A DNA stretch of 8,990 nucleotides, from contig JAHFOP010000040.1 of assembly GCA_023261605.1 (NCBI GenBank), positions 1 through 8,990 on the forward strand, in the 5' to 3' direction. Made by a program: the position numbers and the translations under genes. The notes beneath the pieces were generated by a model. The model saw only the letters and a program-made list of their open reading frames with translations. It searched no databases and was not told where the DNA came from. Of this stretch, positions 1 through 6,271 are shown piece by piece; position 1 is the first letter of the stretch, and every line of letters starts with the position of its first letter. This stretch comes from Candidatus Moraniibacteriota bacterium. Its GTDB lineage: Bacteria; Patescibacteriota; Minisyncoccia; Moranbacterales; UBA2206.

Positions 1-496
1 CTTCGCCTTCCAAAAGCGCAGAGTGAAGCATTCCCTGTCCTTGGAGACGGAATCGATCAGACAAAATCCATTTCCCCAAAGGATCATCGGGTGGTGAGAG
101 GACGAAGAACTCCCGGTCAGCATTGCGTGTGACCAGAAGCGCACCATCAGGACCGAAGTTCACTGTCTGCATACGGTTGGCATCCCCAGGGCCATAGATA
201 TCGGGAAAGATTCTGATGCTTTTGCCTTCAAAGTTAGCAGCGCCTCGTATCCAGTTTACTTTCAGACAAAGACCTGCTTCATTTTCGGTCGCTATGATCA
301 TACAGATAGCCGGTTCAAAATATGCCGCTACCGCAATCAGGGTGTCATTGCCAAAGGGCAAGCTCGCGATTCCCAGCGGCTGAAATCCCAAAGATATACT
401 GATTAAACTCTCCCTCTGATACCTTGGAATGGCAAAAGTAGCCCCTTGATTACCCGAATAACTCAATGCCTGCGCCTTCGTATAGTCCGTATTCAT
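1..496 (-). CDS. Hypothetical protein, N-terminal 165 residues only (continues off the left edge)
   Basis: An open frame starts at ATG 496-494 and stays open to the window edge, giving at least 165 residues. The start is fixed by a strong AAGGAG site at 510-505, 8 nt upstream. The protein begins MNTDYTKAQALSYSGNQGAT and has no signal peptide or membrane segment. It contains alternating short hydrophobic strands and Gly/Asp turns, for example FGNDTLIAVAAYF and, near residues 117-133, FGPDGALLVTRNADREFFVL. This pattern is reminiscent of beta-propeller blades, but I do not recognise a family and the C-terminus is missing. The gene has its own consensus promoter overlapping the pseF stop codon, so it is probably controlled separately from the pse genes. 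Its strong ribosome binding site contrasts with the pse and wz genes, which mostly lack one. Confidence 0.8.
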   Translation of the reverse strand, partial: MNTDYTKAQALSYSGNQGATFAIPRYQRESLISISLGFQPLGIASLPFGNDTLIAVAAYFEPAICMIIATENEAGLCLKVNWIRGAANFEGKSIRIFPDIYGPGDANRMQTVNFGPDGALLVTRNADREFFVLSPPDDPLGKWILSDRFRLQGQGMLHSALLEGE

Positions 497-504
497 ATCT
501 CCCT

Positions 505-510
505 CTCCTT
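505..510 (-). promoter_or_regulatory. Strong ribosome binding site (AAGGAG) of the left-edge gene
   Basis: AAGGAG on the minus strand lies 8 nt before ATG 496 and decides the start. The wider string AAGGAGAGGGAGAT resembles the site before the unknown gene at 7730 (AAGGAGTGAGAGAT). Most other genes in the window have no comparable site. Confidence 0.85.
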
Positions 511-540
511 TTTCTTTTTTTCGGCATTTTTTAATTATAG

Positions 541-569
541 TCAAAAAGGCTTACCGTAAGCGTTTTTGA
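541..569 (-). terminator. Hairpin with U-tract: terminator or leader attenuator
   Basis: Positions 541-554 and 556-569 form a 14-bp inverted repeat with one mismatch (548/562). On the minus strand the core is GCTTA-CGG-TAAGC flanked by AAAAA and TTTTT, giving a hairpin ending in CCTTTTT. The near-symmetry means it could act in both directions. It lies downstream of pseF, so it may end the wzm-pseF transcript. It also lies inside the predicted leader of the downstream gene (start about 601, ATG at 496), where it could act as an attenuator. The GC core is short, so termination may be partial. Confidence 0.55.
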
Positions 570-607
570 TTAGACCCTAAGCCACCATGATAAAGAGCTG
601 TTTGCGT

Positions 608-637
608 ATTATAAACACACAGATGTGTTTTTGTCAA
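608..637 (-). promoter_or_regulatory. Perfect-consensus sigma70 promoter overlapping the pseF stop codon
   Basis: On the minus strand the -35 is TTGACA (637-632) and the -10 is TATAAT (613-608), separated by 18 bp. Both hexamers match the consensus exactly. The pseF stop codon TGA (636-634) lies inside the -35 box. Predicted transcription start is near 601, giving a leader of about 105 nt before ATG 496. It should drive the left-edge unknown gene independently of the upstream operon. Confidence 0.8.
613..630. promoter_or_regulatory. Palindrome in the promoter spacer: candidate operator
   Basis: AAACACA-TCTG-TGTGTTT (minus strand) is a perfect 7-bp inverted repeat that fills almost exactly the space between the -35 and -10 boxes. 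A repressor bound here would block RNA polymerase. It could also form an RNA hairpin in read-through transcripts from pseF, but on the minus strand it has no good U-tract. The operator role is inference; the symmetry is directly visible. Confidence 0.4.
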
Positions 638-1341
638 GATTTTTTGTTTTTATTAATAAACTCATATTTGAATTCTGCCAGCTTCCAATCTTCAAGATTG
701 TCGATATCTTGAACTAATAAATTATCTAGGATTACGGCTCCGGAGTTTTTCTCAAAAAGCTTCTTATTTCTCAGAAAAGCATCCTTCCACATCCAATAGA
801 ACTGCCCGCTGTCATGATATGCCGCCGGTAAATCCTGCGATCTAGTATTCATATTTTCAGGCCACATCATTTCAATTTTTGATCCGGTCATTTTCAACGC
901 CCGCTGGATCGGATAGCCAAATCGGACAATGGGAAAAACAGAATCAAATTTCTCATCGATTAACAAGGTGCAGCAATTTTTCAGAGTTGCTCCATCTATC
1001 AAGGGAGCTGTCGGATAAATACAACAAAATATATCAAATTTTATTGATTTTTCCTCGTATCCAGCCAAAACTTCTTCAATTACGTCGGCAGTTGTAGCAT
1101 GGTCATTTGAATTTTTTTCACTTCGCATAAAAGGCACGCTCGCTCCATATTTTTTCGCCACCCTTGCGATCTCCTCGTCGTCGGTCGAAACCATGACTTC
1201 GTCGAAAAGCCTGCTGTTCAGAGCAGCTTCAATCGAATACGCGATTATCGGTTTGCCCAAAAAATCTTTGATATTCTTGCGAGGAATCCTTTTGCTTCCT
1301 CCGCGAGCCGGAATAATCGCTAGTATTTTTTTATTTTGCAT
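634..1341 (-). CDS. pseF: Pseudaminic acid cytidylyltransferase (PseF)
   Basis: This 235-aa cytoplasmic enzyme activates pseudaminic acid with CTP to give CMP-pseudaminic acid, the donor for glycosyltransferases. It has the nucleotide-binding signature of CMP-sialate synthetases at residues 9-25 (IIPARGGSKRIPRKNIK). Other visible motifs are YPTAPL (109-114), FPIVRFGYPIQRAL (136-149), the NTRSQDLPAAYHDSGQFYW region (165-183) typical of the PseF branch rather than NeuA proper, and a C-terminal DIDNLEDW with acidic metal ligands (212-219). Length fits the family. Its start overlaps the end of pseC by 11 bp, indicating translational coupling. It is the last gene of the run, and its TGA is built into the -35 of the next promoter. 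A CMP-legionaminate synthetase is the alternative, but the neighbouring pseB and pseC favour PseF. Confidence 0.9.
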   Translation of the reverse strand: MQNKKILAIIPARGGSKRIPRKNIKDFLGKPIIAYSIEAALNSRLFDEVMVSTDDEEIARVAKKYGASVPFMRSEKNSNDHATTADVIEEVLAGYEEKSIKFDIFCCIYPTAPLIDGATLKNCCTLLIDEKFDSVFPIVRFGYPIQRALKMTGSKIEMMWPENMNTRSQDLPAAYHDSGQFYWMWKDAFLRNKKLFEKNSGAVILDNLLVQDIDNLEDWKLAEFKYEFINKNKKS

Positions 1342-2476
1342 AAAAATCTTTGATTACTTGGATAACTCTTTCCTGTTCAGCATCTTTCAATCCGGGATAC
1401 ATCGGCAAACTGATTATCCGCTCATAAAATTTTCCAGCTTCGGGACAACTTTCCTTTTCATATCCCAACTTCTGATAATATGGGTGCCAATGAACCGGAA
1501 TGTAGTGCACTTGGCAAAAAATATTATTTTCTTTCAAATAATTAAATAATTCCAATCTCTTTTCTTTATTCTCAACCTTGATCACAAAAAGATGATATGC
1601 ATCTTTGCTCTCCTCGGATTGCCTGAGTGGTTCAATCTTGTCAATATTCGCAAAAGCTTCATCATATTTTTTAGCAATTTCTCTCCTTCTTTCGACAAAC
1701 TTATCAATTTTACTAAGCTGACTGATGCCCAGTGCGCATTGAAAATCAGTGATTCGATAGTTGAAACCGAGTTCTTGCATTTCATGGAACCAAGGTCCTT
1801 CGCTTTTATTTAACAACTTGTCCGAATCCTTAGTGATTCCGTGACTTCGAAACATTAGCAGTTTTTGATACAGCTCTTCAGAATTGGTCGTGATCATGCC
1901 TCCTTCGCCGGTCGTGATGTGTTTCACCGGATGAAAACTAAACACCGCCATATCTGAATGCGCGCAATCTCCGATTTTTGTTTTTTCATATTCAGCGCCC
2001 AATGCATGACAAGCATCTTCAATGATGATCAATTTATGCCTGTCGGCTATCTCTTTGATTTTTTTCATCTCACAAGGAAGTCCGGCATAGTGAACTGGGA
2101 TCACTATTTTTGTTTTGGAAGTTATTCTCTCCTCAATTAAATTTTCATCAATCAGCCCATTTTCTTTTATGTCCACAAACACCGGCTTCGCGTCACAATA
2201 CAACGCACAATTGGCGGATGCGGCGAAAGTCATTGGGGATGTGATCAATTCATCTCCCGACTCCAAGCCTGCCGCAAGACACGCCACATGCAAAGCCGCG
2301 GTGCCTGAAGAAACAGCCACGGCATATTTTGCGCCAACATACTCCGCAAATTTTTTTTCAAATTCTTGTATTTTTGGACCCGTGGTCAAAAAATCCGATT
2401 CAAGCGTTTCAATCACTGCTTGAATATCTTCTTCATCAATTGTTTGTTTCCCATAAGGAATAATGTTCTCTGCCAT
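1331..2476 (-). CDS. pseC: UDP-4-amino-4,6-dideoxy-N-acetyl-beta-L-altrosamine transaminase (PseC)
   Basis: This 381-aa PLP-dependent aminotransferase of the DegT/DnrJ/EryC1 family converts the 4-keto product of PseB into the 4-amino sugar, the second step of pseudaminic acid synthesis. Visible features are the N-terminal IPYGKQTIDEEDIQAV, the phosphate-binding SSGTAAL (56-62), the PLP-contacting IIEDACHALGA (151-161, Asp154), and the Schiff-base lysine Lys185 within SFHPVKHITTGEGG (180-193). The H-P-V-K-H-I-T-T-G form of that motif is characteristic of PseC. The length is as expected. The start ATG lies 1 nt after the pseB stop, and the end overlaps pseF by 11 bp, so pseB, pseC and pseF are almost certainly co-translated. 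Confidence 0.92.
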   Translation of the reverse strand: MAENIIPYGKQTIDEEDIQAVIETLESDFLTTGPKIQEFEKKFAEYVGAKYAVAVSSGTAALHVACLAAGLESGDELITSPMTFAASANCALYCDAKPVFVDIKENGLIDENLIEERITSKTKIVIPVHYAGLPCEMKKIKEIADRHKLIIIEDACHALGAEYEKTKIGDCAHSDMAVFSFHPVKHITTGEGGMITTNSEELYQKLLMFRSHGITKDSDKLLNKSEGPWFHEMQELGFNYRITDFQCALGISQLSKIDKFVERRREIAKKYDEAFANIDKIEPLRQSEESKDAYHLFVIKVENKEKRLELFNYLKENNIFCQVHYIPVHWHPYYQKLGYEKESCPEAGKFYERIISLPMYPGLKDAEQERVIQVIKDFYAK

Positions 2477-2477
2477 A

Positions 2478-3491
2478 CTATTTTATCGGTTCAAAATTAG
2501 GATCGACATAAGTCCTGATCAACTCCCGCATACTTTCAATAGTTTCCCATCTATCATTTGTTCCGGAGTTGTACTGAAAACCCTTGGGAACTTCATGTGC
2601 ATTGAAATGCTTCAGATATTCTTCTTTATTGGCATCCGAAGATAAAATCGCATAATATTTGTCGAATTCAATCGTGTTGAATGAATCACTGGCTGTGATC
2701 ATCTCCTCGTGCAATTTTTCCCCTGGCCGAATTCCAATGTCCACTAACTTGGCATTAGGCGCAATGGCTCTAGCCACCGTTTCAATTTTGTATGAAGGAA
2801 TTTTGGGTACAAAAATTTCTCCTCCTTTGGCATTTTCAATGGCCCAAAGCACCATCGCGACACCATCCTCCAAGGAAATATTAAACCGAGTCATATCCAT
2901 ATGCGTGATTGGTAGAACATTTTCTTCCTTGGCTTTCTTCATAAAAAATGGAATGACCGAACCCCTTGATCCCATTACATTTCCATAGCGCACAGCCGAA
3001 AAGCGCAAATCACGACTTCCCTTGATATTATTAGCGGCAATGAAAAGCTTGTCGGAAACCAGTTTTGTCGCGCCATACAGATTGATTGGCGCCGCCGCCT
3101 TGTCAGTTGAAAGTGCCACCACAATTTTGACATCGGTCGCCAGAGCGGCATCAACAATGTTTTGCGCTCCGCCAATATTGGTTTTAATAAATTCATCCGG
3201 ATTATATTCAGCCAACGGCACATGTTTCAAAGCCGCCGCGTGAATGATCACATCAATGCCTTCACAAGCTCTTTTGAGTCTGGGAAGATCACGAACATCG
3301 CCGATGAAAAAACGCACTTGGGGAAATTTATCAATCGGATACAATTGCGCCATTTCAAATTGCTTCAATTCATCCCGCGAATAAATCGCTAACCGTTTAA
3401 CGTCTGGATATTTTTCCAGAATTGTTTTGACAAACATTTTTCCAAAAGATCCCGTTCCTCCAGTTATCAAAACTGATCTCTCATTAAGCAT
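2478..3491 (-). CDS. pseB: UDP-N-acetylglucosamine 4,6-dehydratase, inverting (PseB)
   Basis: This 337-aa short-chain dehydrogenase/reductase performs the first committed step of pseudaminic acid synthesis, dehydrating UDP-GlcNAc at C4/C6 with inversion at C5. The NAD(P)-binding GGTGSFG is at residues 11-17, and RDELKQFEM (39-47) follows strand 2. The catalytic set is complete: STDKA gives Asp130 and Lys131, and NLYGATK gives Tyr139 and Lys143. Each aligns, with a constant shift of two, to Asp132, Lys133, Tyr141 and Lys145 of Helicobacter pylori FlaA1/PseB. The protein is of the short soluble PseB type, without the membrane domain of large 4,6-dehydratases. It starts 33 nt after wzt and ends 1 nt before pseC. 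No clear ribosome binding site precedes it; the gap is very AT-rich and holds a 12-bp direct repeat. Confidence 0.93.
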   Translation of the reverse strand: MLNERSVLITGGTGSFGKMFVKTILEKYPDVKRLAIYSRDELKQFEMAQLYPIDKFPQVRFFIGDVRDLPRLKRACEGIDVIIHAAALKHVPLAEYNPDEFIKTNIGGAQNIVDAALATDVKIVVALSTDKAAAPINLYGATKLVSDKLFIAANNIKGSRDLRFSAVRYGNVMGSRGSVIPFFMKKAKEENVLPITHMDMTRFNISLEDGVAMVLWAIENAKGGEIFVPKIPSYKIETVARAIAPNAKLVDIGIRPGEKLHEEMITASDSFNTIEFDKYYAILSSDANKEEYLKHFNAHEVPKGFQYNSGTNDRWETIESMRELIRTYVDPNFEPIK

Positions 3492-3522
3492 AATTTTATA
3501 TAATTAAAAAATAATTTTATAT
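3490..3522. repeat. Two perfect 12-bp direct repeats in the wzt-pseB gap
   Basis: ATAATTTTATAT occurs at 3490-3501 and again at 3511-3522, offset by 21 bp, and nearly fills the gap between wzt and pseB. On the minus strand each copy reads ATATAAAATTAT, so each holds a TATAAA-like -10 element, and the downstream copy runs into the pseB ATG. It may be a tandem duplication or a pair of weak -10 boxes; no convincing -35 is seen. Confidence 0.5.
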
Positions 3523-3524
3523 CG

Positions 3525-4787
3525 CTAATCTATAAATTTCCACTCCAATAAAGTGCTCAGAAATCCTCCTCGACCATTACCTCTGGCGGTGTTATTGTCA
3601 TTGATCTGAAACGATAATATGTCCCCCGGAGAATCTACATTGAAAGCCTCAATATTCTTATCGCTAGTGAAATTTATATATACAACATATTCTCCCACAC
3701 CCAAGGAACGTCTTGGAATTTTAACTTCGACTTCAACCTCACCCAGAGGACTATGATCAAAAAAATTCATCTTTATATCATTGCTATCTGAGATTAGAAC
3801 AGCAGTATCAGATTCCTTTCTGGATATTTGCAAATAGGCATAAAGCCCTGGTATCTTTTCCTTGATTTTGAAACGAAAGAACAACACAATATTTTCGTCA
3901 CTTTCAAAAATGCCTTTTTTTTCCAATCTCTCATTGCAAACCTTAGCATAAATCAATTGGAATATTTTATCAACCTGATGTGCAATATTTTTTTCAGTAT
4001 CTAGATCATCATGGTTATTTTGTTGAAGATAATGATTCACAACAGAATCAGCATCGCCAGTAAAAACTATTTCGCCATTATTGAGAAGTATTCCCTTTGT
4101 GCATAATTGCTGTATCGCTGCCATATTATGACTCACAAATAAAACCGTCCTGCCATCTTGTTTGGCAATGTCCCCCATCTTCCCCAAGCATTTTTTCTGA
4201 AATTCGGCGTCTCCGACTGCCAGCACTTCGTCCACGATCAAAATTTCCGGCTCGAGATGCGCGGCCACGGCAAAGGCAAGACGCACATACATGCCACTGG
4301 AATATCTTTTCACCGGCGTGTCCAAGAATTTTTCAATGCCCGCGAACTCCACGATTTCATTAAATTTACTCTTGATTTCTTTTTGCGTCATGCCCAGAAT
4401 TGCGCCATTGAGATAGATGTTCTCTCGACCCGTCAACTCCGGGTGAAATCCGGTGCCCACTTCAAGCAGTGAAGCCACACGGCCACGCAAGTGAATTGAG
4501 CCGGACGTTGGCGGAGTGATTTGAGAAAGAATTTTGAGCAAGGTGCTTTTGCCGGCGCCGTTTCGGCCAATAATGCCAATGACTTCTCCAGGCATCACGG
4601 AAAAATTGATGTCTTTCAAGGCCATAAATTTTTCTTTTTTTGACGAAGAATTTTTGGCGAAAAAAAATTCCAACGGCTTTTTCACAAAATTCATCAAAGA
4701 ATCACGCAACGTATAATACGGCTGCGCATTGTGGGTTAGGATATATTCCTTGGACAAATTTTTGACTTCAATAATGGGTTTTGTCAT
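3525..4787 (-). CDS. wzt: Polysaccharide ABC exporter ATPase with C-terminal glycan-binding domain (Wzt)
   Basis: This 420-aa cytoplasmic ATPase partners the permease Wzm to export a lipid-linked polysaccharide (O-antigen, teichoic-acid-like or S-layer glycan). The ABC domain spans about residues 5-250: Walker A GRNGAGKST (74-82), signature YSSGMYVRL (162-170), Walker B ILIVDEVLAVGD (182-193) and H-loop His220. Residues from about 278 to 418 are a beta-rich Wzt C-terminal domain ending GGFLSTLLEWKFI. In characterised homologues that domain recognises the capped end of the glycan before export, which makes them specific for their polymer. The ABC half looks richer in GC than the C-terminal half, as if the two had different histories. 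The gene starts 9 nt after abiEii without a good ribosome binding site. Its permease gene is 1.48 kb away, separated by the toxin-antitoxin pair. Confidence 0.93.
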   Translation of the reverse strand: MTKPIIEVKNLSKEYILTHNAQPYYTLRDSLMNFVKKPLEFFFAKNSSSKKEKFMALKDINFSVMPGEVIGIIGRNGAGKSTLLKILSQITPPTSGSIHLRGRVASLLEVGTGFHPELTGRENIYLNGAILGMTQKEIKSKFNEIVEFAGIEKFLDTPVKRYSSGMYVRLAFAVAAHLEPEILIVDEVLAVGDAEFQKKCLGKMGDIAKQDGRTVLFVSHNMAAIQQLCTKGILLNNGEIVFTGDADSVVNHYLQQNNHDDLDTEKNIAHQVDKIFQLIYAKVCNERLEKKGIFESDENIVLFFRFKIKEKIPGLYAYLQISRKESDTAVLISDSNDIKMNFFDHSPLGEVEVEVKIPRRSLGVGEYVVYINFTSDKNIEAFNVDSPGDILSFQINDNNTARGNGRGGFLSTLLEWKFID

Positions 4788-4789
4788 AT

Positions 4790-4797
4790 TTTTAGGC
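4790..4797. repeat. Right-hand copy (transcription sense) of the 8-bp repeat flanking the abiE insert
   Basis: TTTTAGGC (GCCTAAAA on the coding strand) lies between the abiEii stop codon and the wzt ATG. Its terminal G is the last base of the abiEii TAG. The identical octamer at 6264-6271 contains the wzm stop codon. The two copies bracket the abiEi-abiEii cassette. Confidence 0.65.
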
Positions 4798-5573
4798 TAG
4801 ATAGCCATTTGTTTCTTAATAAACTCTTTAAATTCGATAACTCTGGACGACTGATCCGGCTCAATCAAAAACGGCTCAACATCCTTCGCCATATAGGCAA
4901 AATCCAACTCTTCGCAACGCGCCAATAATTTTTCAATAAATTCATTCTTTGACATAGAAAGAGTTTTTTCTATGTAGGAAAAATCCGGTTGAGTTTTTCC
5001 ATACAAATAGCTCACATCATAGAAATCTCTGCCTTTTTCCCTTTTGCGCCCTGTGATTGCCATAAGTTTTTGAGCAAGTACAATATCAATTGGATTTATG
5101 AGAATTGACCGGTAGATATCAAATTTGTTGAGCGTATGTACTTCGGGACTGAAAAGTTTTTCCTTTTGCACCGTGTCAATCCGCACAAGAATTTTTTCAG
5201 AAACTGCCGAACTAAGATTTGCCTCTTGCAAAATATGTGGGAATTTTATGTAGCAATGATAGGCGCCCTTTTCAACCAAACGAGCTTCCATTGCAAATCC
5301 CTTAAGTTTCATGTCCCCAATAACCATATCCATCAGTTCTTGAAATTCCCCAAAAGACAGCCCAAAATTATCGAAATCTAAATCTTCCGAAAAACGATTT
5401 CCGTCATAGACAATTCGAATCGCTGTGCCACCAATGAAACTTAGCTGCGTGCTTTTTTTCTGTTTATAAATAGAATCCAATATTTCATATTGCAAATATT
5501 CCACCAAAATACTTTTCGAAGAAGTATTTTTGGTGTTTGAATAATATTTTTTTAATTGAGAAAATGTCAGCAT
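4797..5573 (-). CDS. abiEii: Type IV toxin, AbiEii/AbiGii-family nucleotidyltransferase
   Basis: This 258-aa protein is the toxin half of an AbiE-type system; characterised members are nucleotidyltransferases, and the MenT branch modifies tRNA. The DNA polymerase beta-like core is visible: FIGGTAIR (46-53), then Arg60 and SEDLDF (62-67) with metal-binding Asp64 and Asp66, and a third carboxylate, Asp133, in LVRIDT (129-134). Farther on, the family motif AQKLMAITGRKREKGRDFYDV (167-187) supplies Lys169 and the RDFYDV block. All the key residues are present, so it is probably active. It starts 2 nt after abiEi, the usual antitoxin-first order, which implies coupled translation. Codons about 14-24 form a strong RNA hairpin (5502-5535). 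The region is clearly AT-richer than wzm and the Wzt ATPase domain. A role in phage abortive infection or in stabilising the locus is inference. Confidence 0.88.
   Translation of the reverse strand: MLTFSQLKKYYSNTKNTSSKSILVEYLQYEILDSIYKQKKSTQLSFIGGTAIRIVYDGNRFSEDLDFDNFGLSFGEFQELMDMVIGDMKLKGFAMEARLVEKGAYHCYIKFPHILQEANLSSAVSEKILVRIDTVQKEKLFSPEVHTLNKFDIYRSILINPIDIVLAQKLMAITGRKREKGRDFYDVSYLYGKTQPDFSYIEKTLSMSKNEFIEKLLARCEELDFAYMAKDVEPFLIEPDQSSRVIEFKEFIKKQMAI
5502..5535 (-). promoter_or_regulatory. Long hairpin inside the 5' coding end of the toxin gene
   Basis: CACCAAAATACTT (5502-5514) and AAGTATTTTTGGTG (5522-5535) are complementary over 13 bp with a single bulged A, closing on a 7-nt loop (TTCGAAG). 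In the mRNA it lies about 40-70 nt after the abiEii ATG. No U-tract follows, so it is not an ordinary terminator. It could slow toxin translation or protect the mRNA. The structure is visible; the function is inferred. Confidence 0.5.
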
Positions 5574-5575
5574 AT

Positions 5576-6172
5576 TTAAAATAACAAATTTATGTTGCGA
5601 GTTAGCTTTTCAATGTTAAATTCCTTAAGATAGGACTCTAGTTTTTTTCTATTAATAATTCGCTCAAGTTCGTCGTGGTTAATCCTTAATCCGGAAATAT
5701 CTTCTTGATCATTGAGACGCCCTAAATTAAAATATAAATAATCCAACAATGCCTTTTCCGGTTCGGCAATTAAATATTTTCCGAATTTTGTTTCAATGGG
5801 AATATAACCAAAAAAAAGTTTTGGCTGAATATGCCGATAGCTAAAACTGCCAAAATCATTTGAAAATTTTCTGGTTGTCTTTGTAGTAACTCCCGTTTGA
5901 ACATGAACCATTTCCGGAATCAAACCATAGTGACTCAATGCGGCTTCCATAGACAAATAGCTAGGCTGGTAAACTAAAAAAGAAATTTCTTGCTGAGTCA
6001 TTTTTTCTTTTTCATCAACAAAAAAATACATCCCTTTTTTTAAGCGACTTATATAGCCCTTTTTTCGCCACAGAGACAACTGATAGCCATAGACATTGAG
6101 CTTTTTAAGCAAAATATCTAAAATATTAAAGTATGGCTTGTCTAAGGCTTTTTTAAATTCTTGGTATTTCAT
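5576..6172 (-). CDS. abiEi: Type IV antitoxin, AbiEi family transcriptional regulator
   Basis: This 198-aa protein is the cognate antitoxin of AbiEii. AbiEi proteins have an N-terminal winged helix-turn-helix that binds the promoter and represses it, and a C-terminal domain that counters the toxin. Here residues about 12-53 form the winged helix, with the typical LWRKKGYISRLKKGMYFF ending. The middle carries the family-typical SYLSMEAALSHYGLIPE (71-87), and AEPEKALLDYLY (136-147) follows. The C-terminus is basic and helical. It is co-directional with abiEii, 2 nt upstream. A promoter lies in the 93-nt gap after wzm, so the pair can be expressed apart from the wzm operon, and autorepression there is likely from family precedent. 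No good ribosome binding site is visible. Length and motif order fit the family. Confidence 0.87.
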   Translation of the reverse strand: MKYQEFKKALDKPYFNILDILLKKLNVYGYQLSLWRKKGYISRLKKGMYFFVDEKEKMTQQEISFLVYQPSYLSMEAALSHYGLIPEMVHVQTGVTTKTTRKFSNDFGSFSYRHIQPKLFFGYIPIETKFGKYLIAEPEKALLDYLYFNLGRLNDQEDISGLRINHDELERIINRKKLESYLKEFNIEKLTRNINLLF

Positions 6173-6201
6173 AAAATTATCGAATTTAATAATCTACTGA
6201 A

Positions 6202-6230
6202 ATCATATATTAGGCTTACTCCTGCGTCAA
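6202..6230 (-). promoter_or_regulatory. Promoter of the abiEi-abiEii pair
   Basis: On the minus strand the -35 is TTGACG (6230-6225) and the -10 is TATGAT (6207-6202), with an ideal 17-bp spacer; each box differs from consensus by one base. The predicted start is near 6195, about 22 nt before the abiEi ATG. It sits inside the insert bracketed by the 8-bp repeats, so the cassette seems to have brought its own promoter. It would also feed wzt and the pse genes downstream. Confidence 0.7.
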
Positions 6231-6263
6231 CTGTTTGCTTTATTGCCGAATACTTATCCACGC

Positions 6264-6271
6264 TTTTAGGC
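6264..6271. repeat. Left-hand copy (transcription sense) of the 8-bp repeat flanking the abiE insert
   Basis: TTTTAGGC (coding strand GCCTAAAA) spans the last codon and stop codon of wzm (GCC TAA). It is identical to 4790-4797, just before the wzt ATG. The distance between copies is 1474 bp. The match ends at exactly 8 bp on both sides. Confidence 0.65.

Noticed and set aside
449..527. Possible leaderless 25-codon upstream frame starting at ATG 527, six bases after TATAAT 539-534
   Set aside because: Its start is a purine run (MPKKRKRRGR) that simply reads through the ribosome binding site of the real gene; kept only as a possible second promoter in the leader finding.
2115..2423. Plus-strand frame of 102 codons inside pseC
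   Set aside because: It is an antisense shadow of a gene with intact family motifs, and no promoter or ribosome binding site supports it.
6173..6200. GATTATT/GATAATT near-repeat upstream of abiEi as an antitoxin operator
   Set aside because: The two heptamers differ by one base and are pure AT-rich words in AT-rich DNA; too weak to call.
4790..6271. Transposon ends (terminal inverted repeats) around the abiE insert
   Set aside because: The sequences just inside the two octamers do not match each other in inverted orientation, and no transposase or integrase is present.
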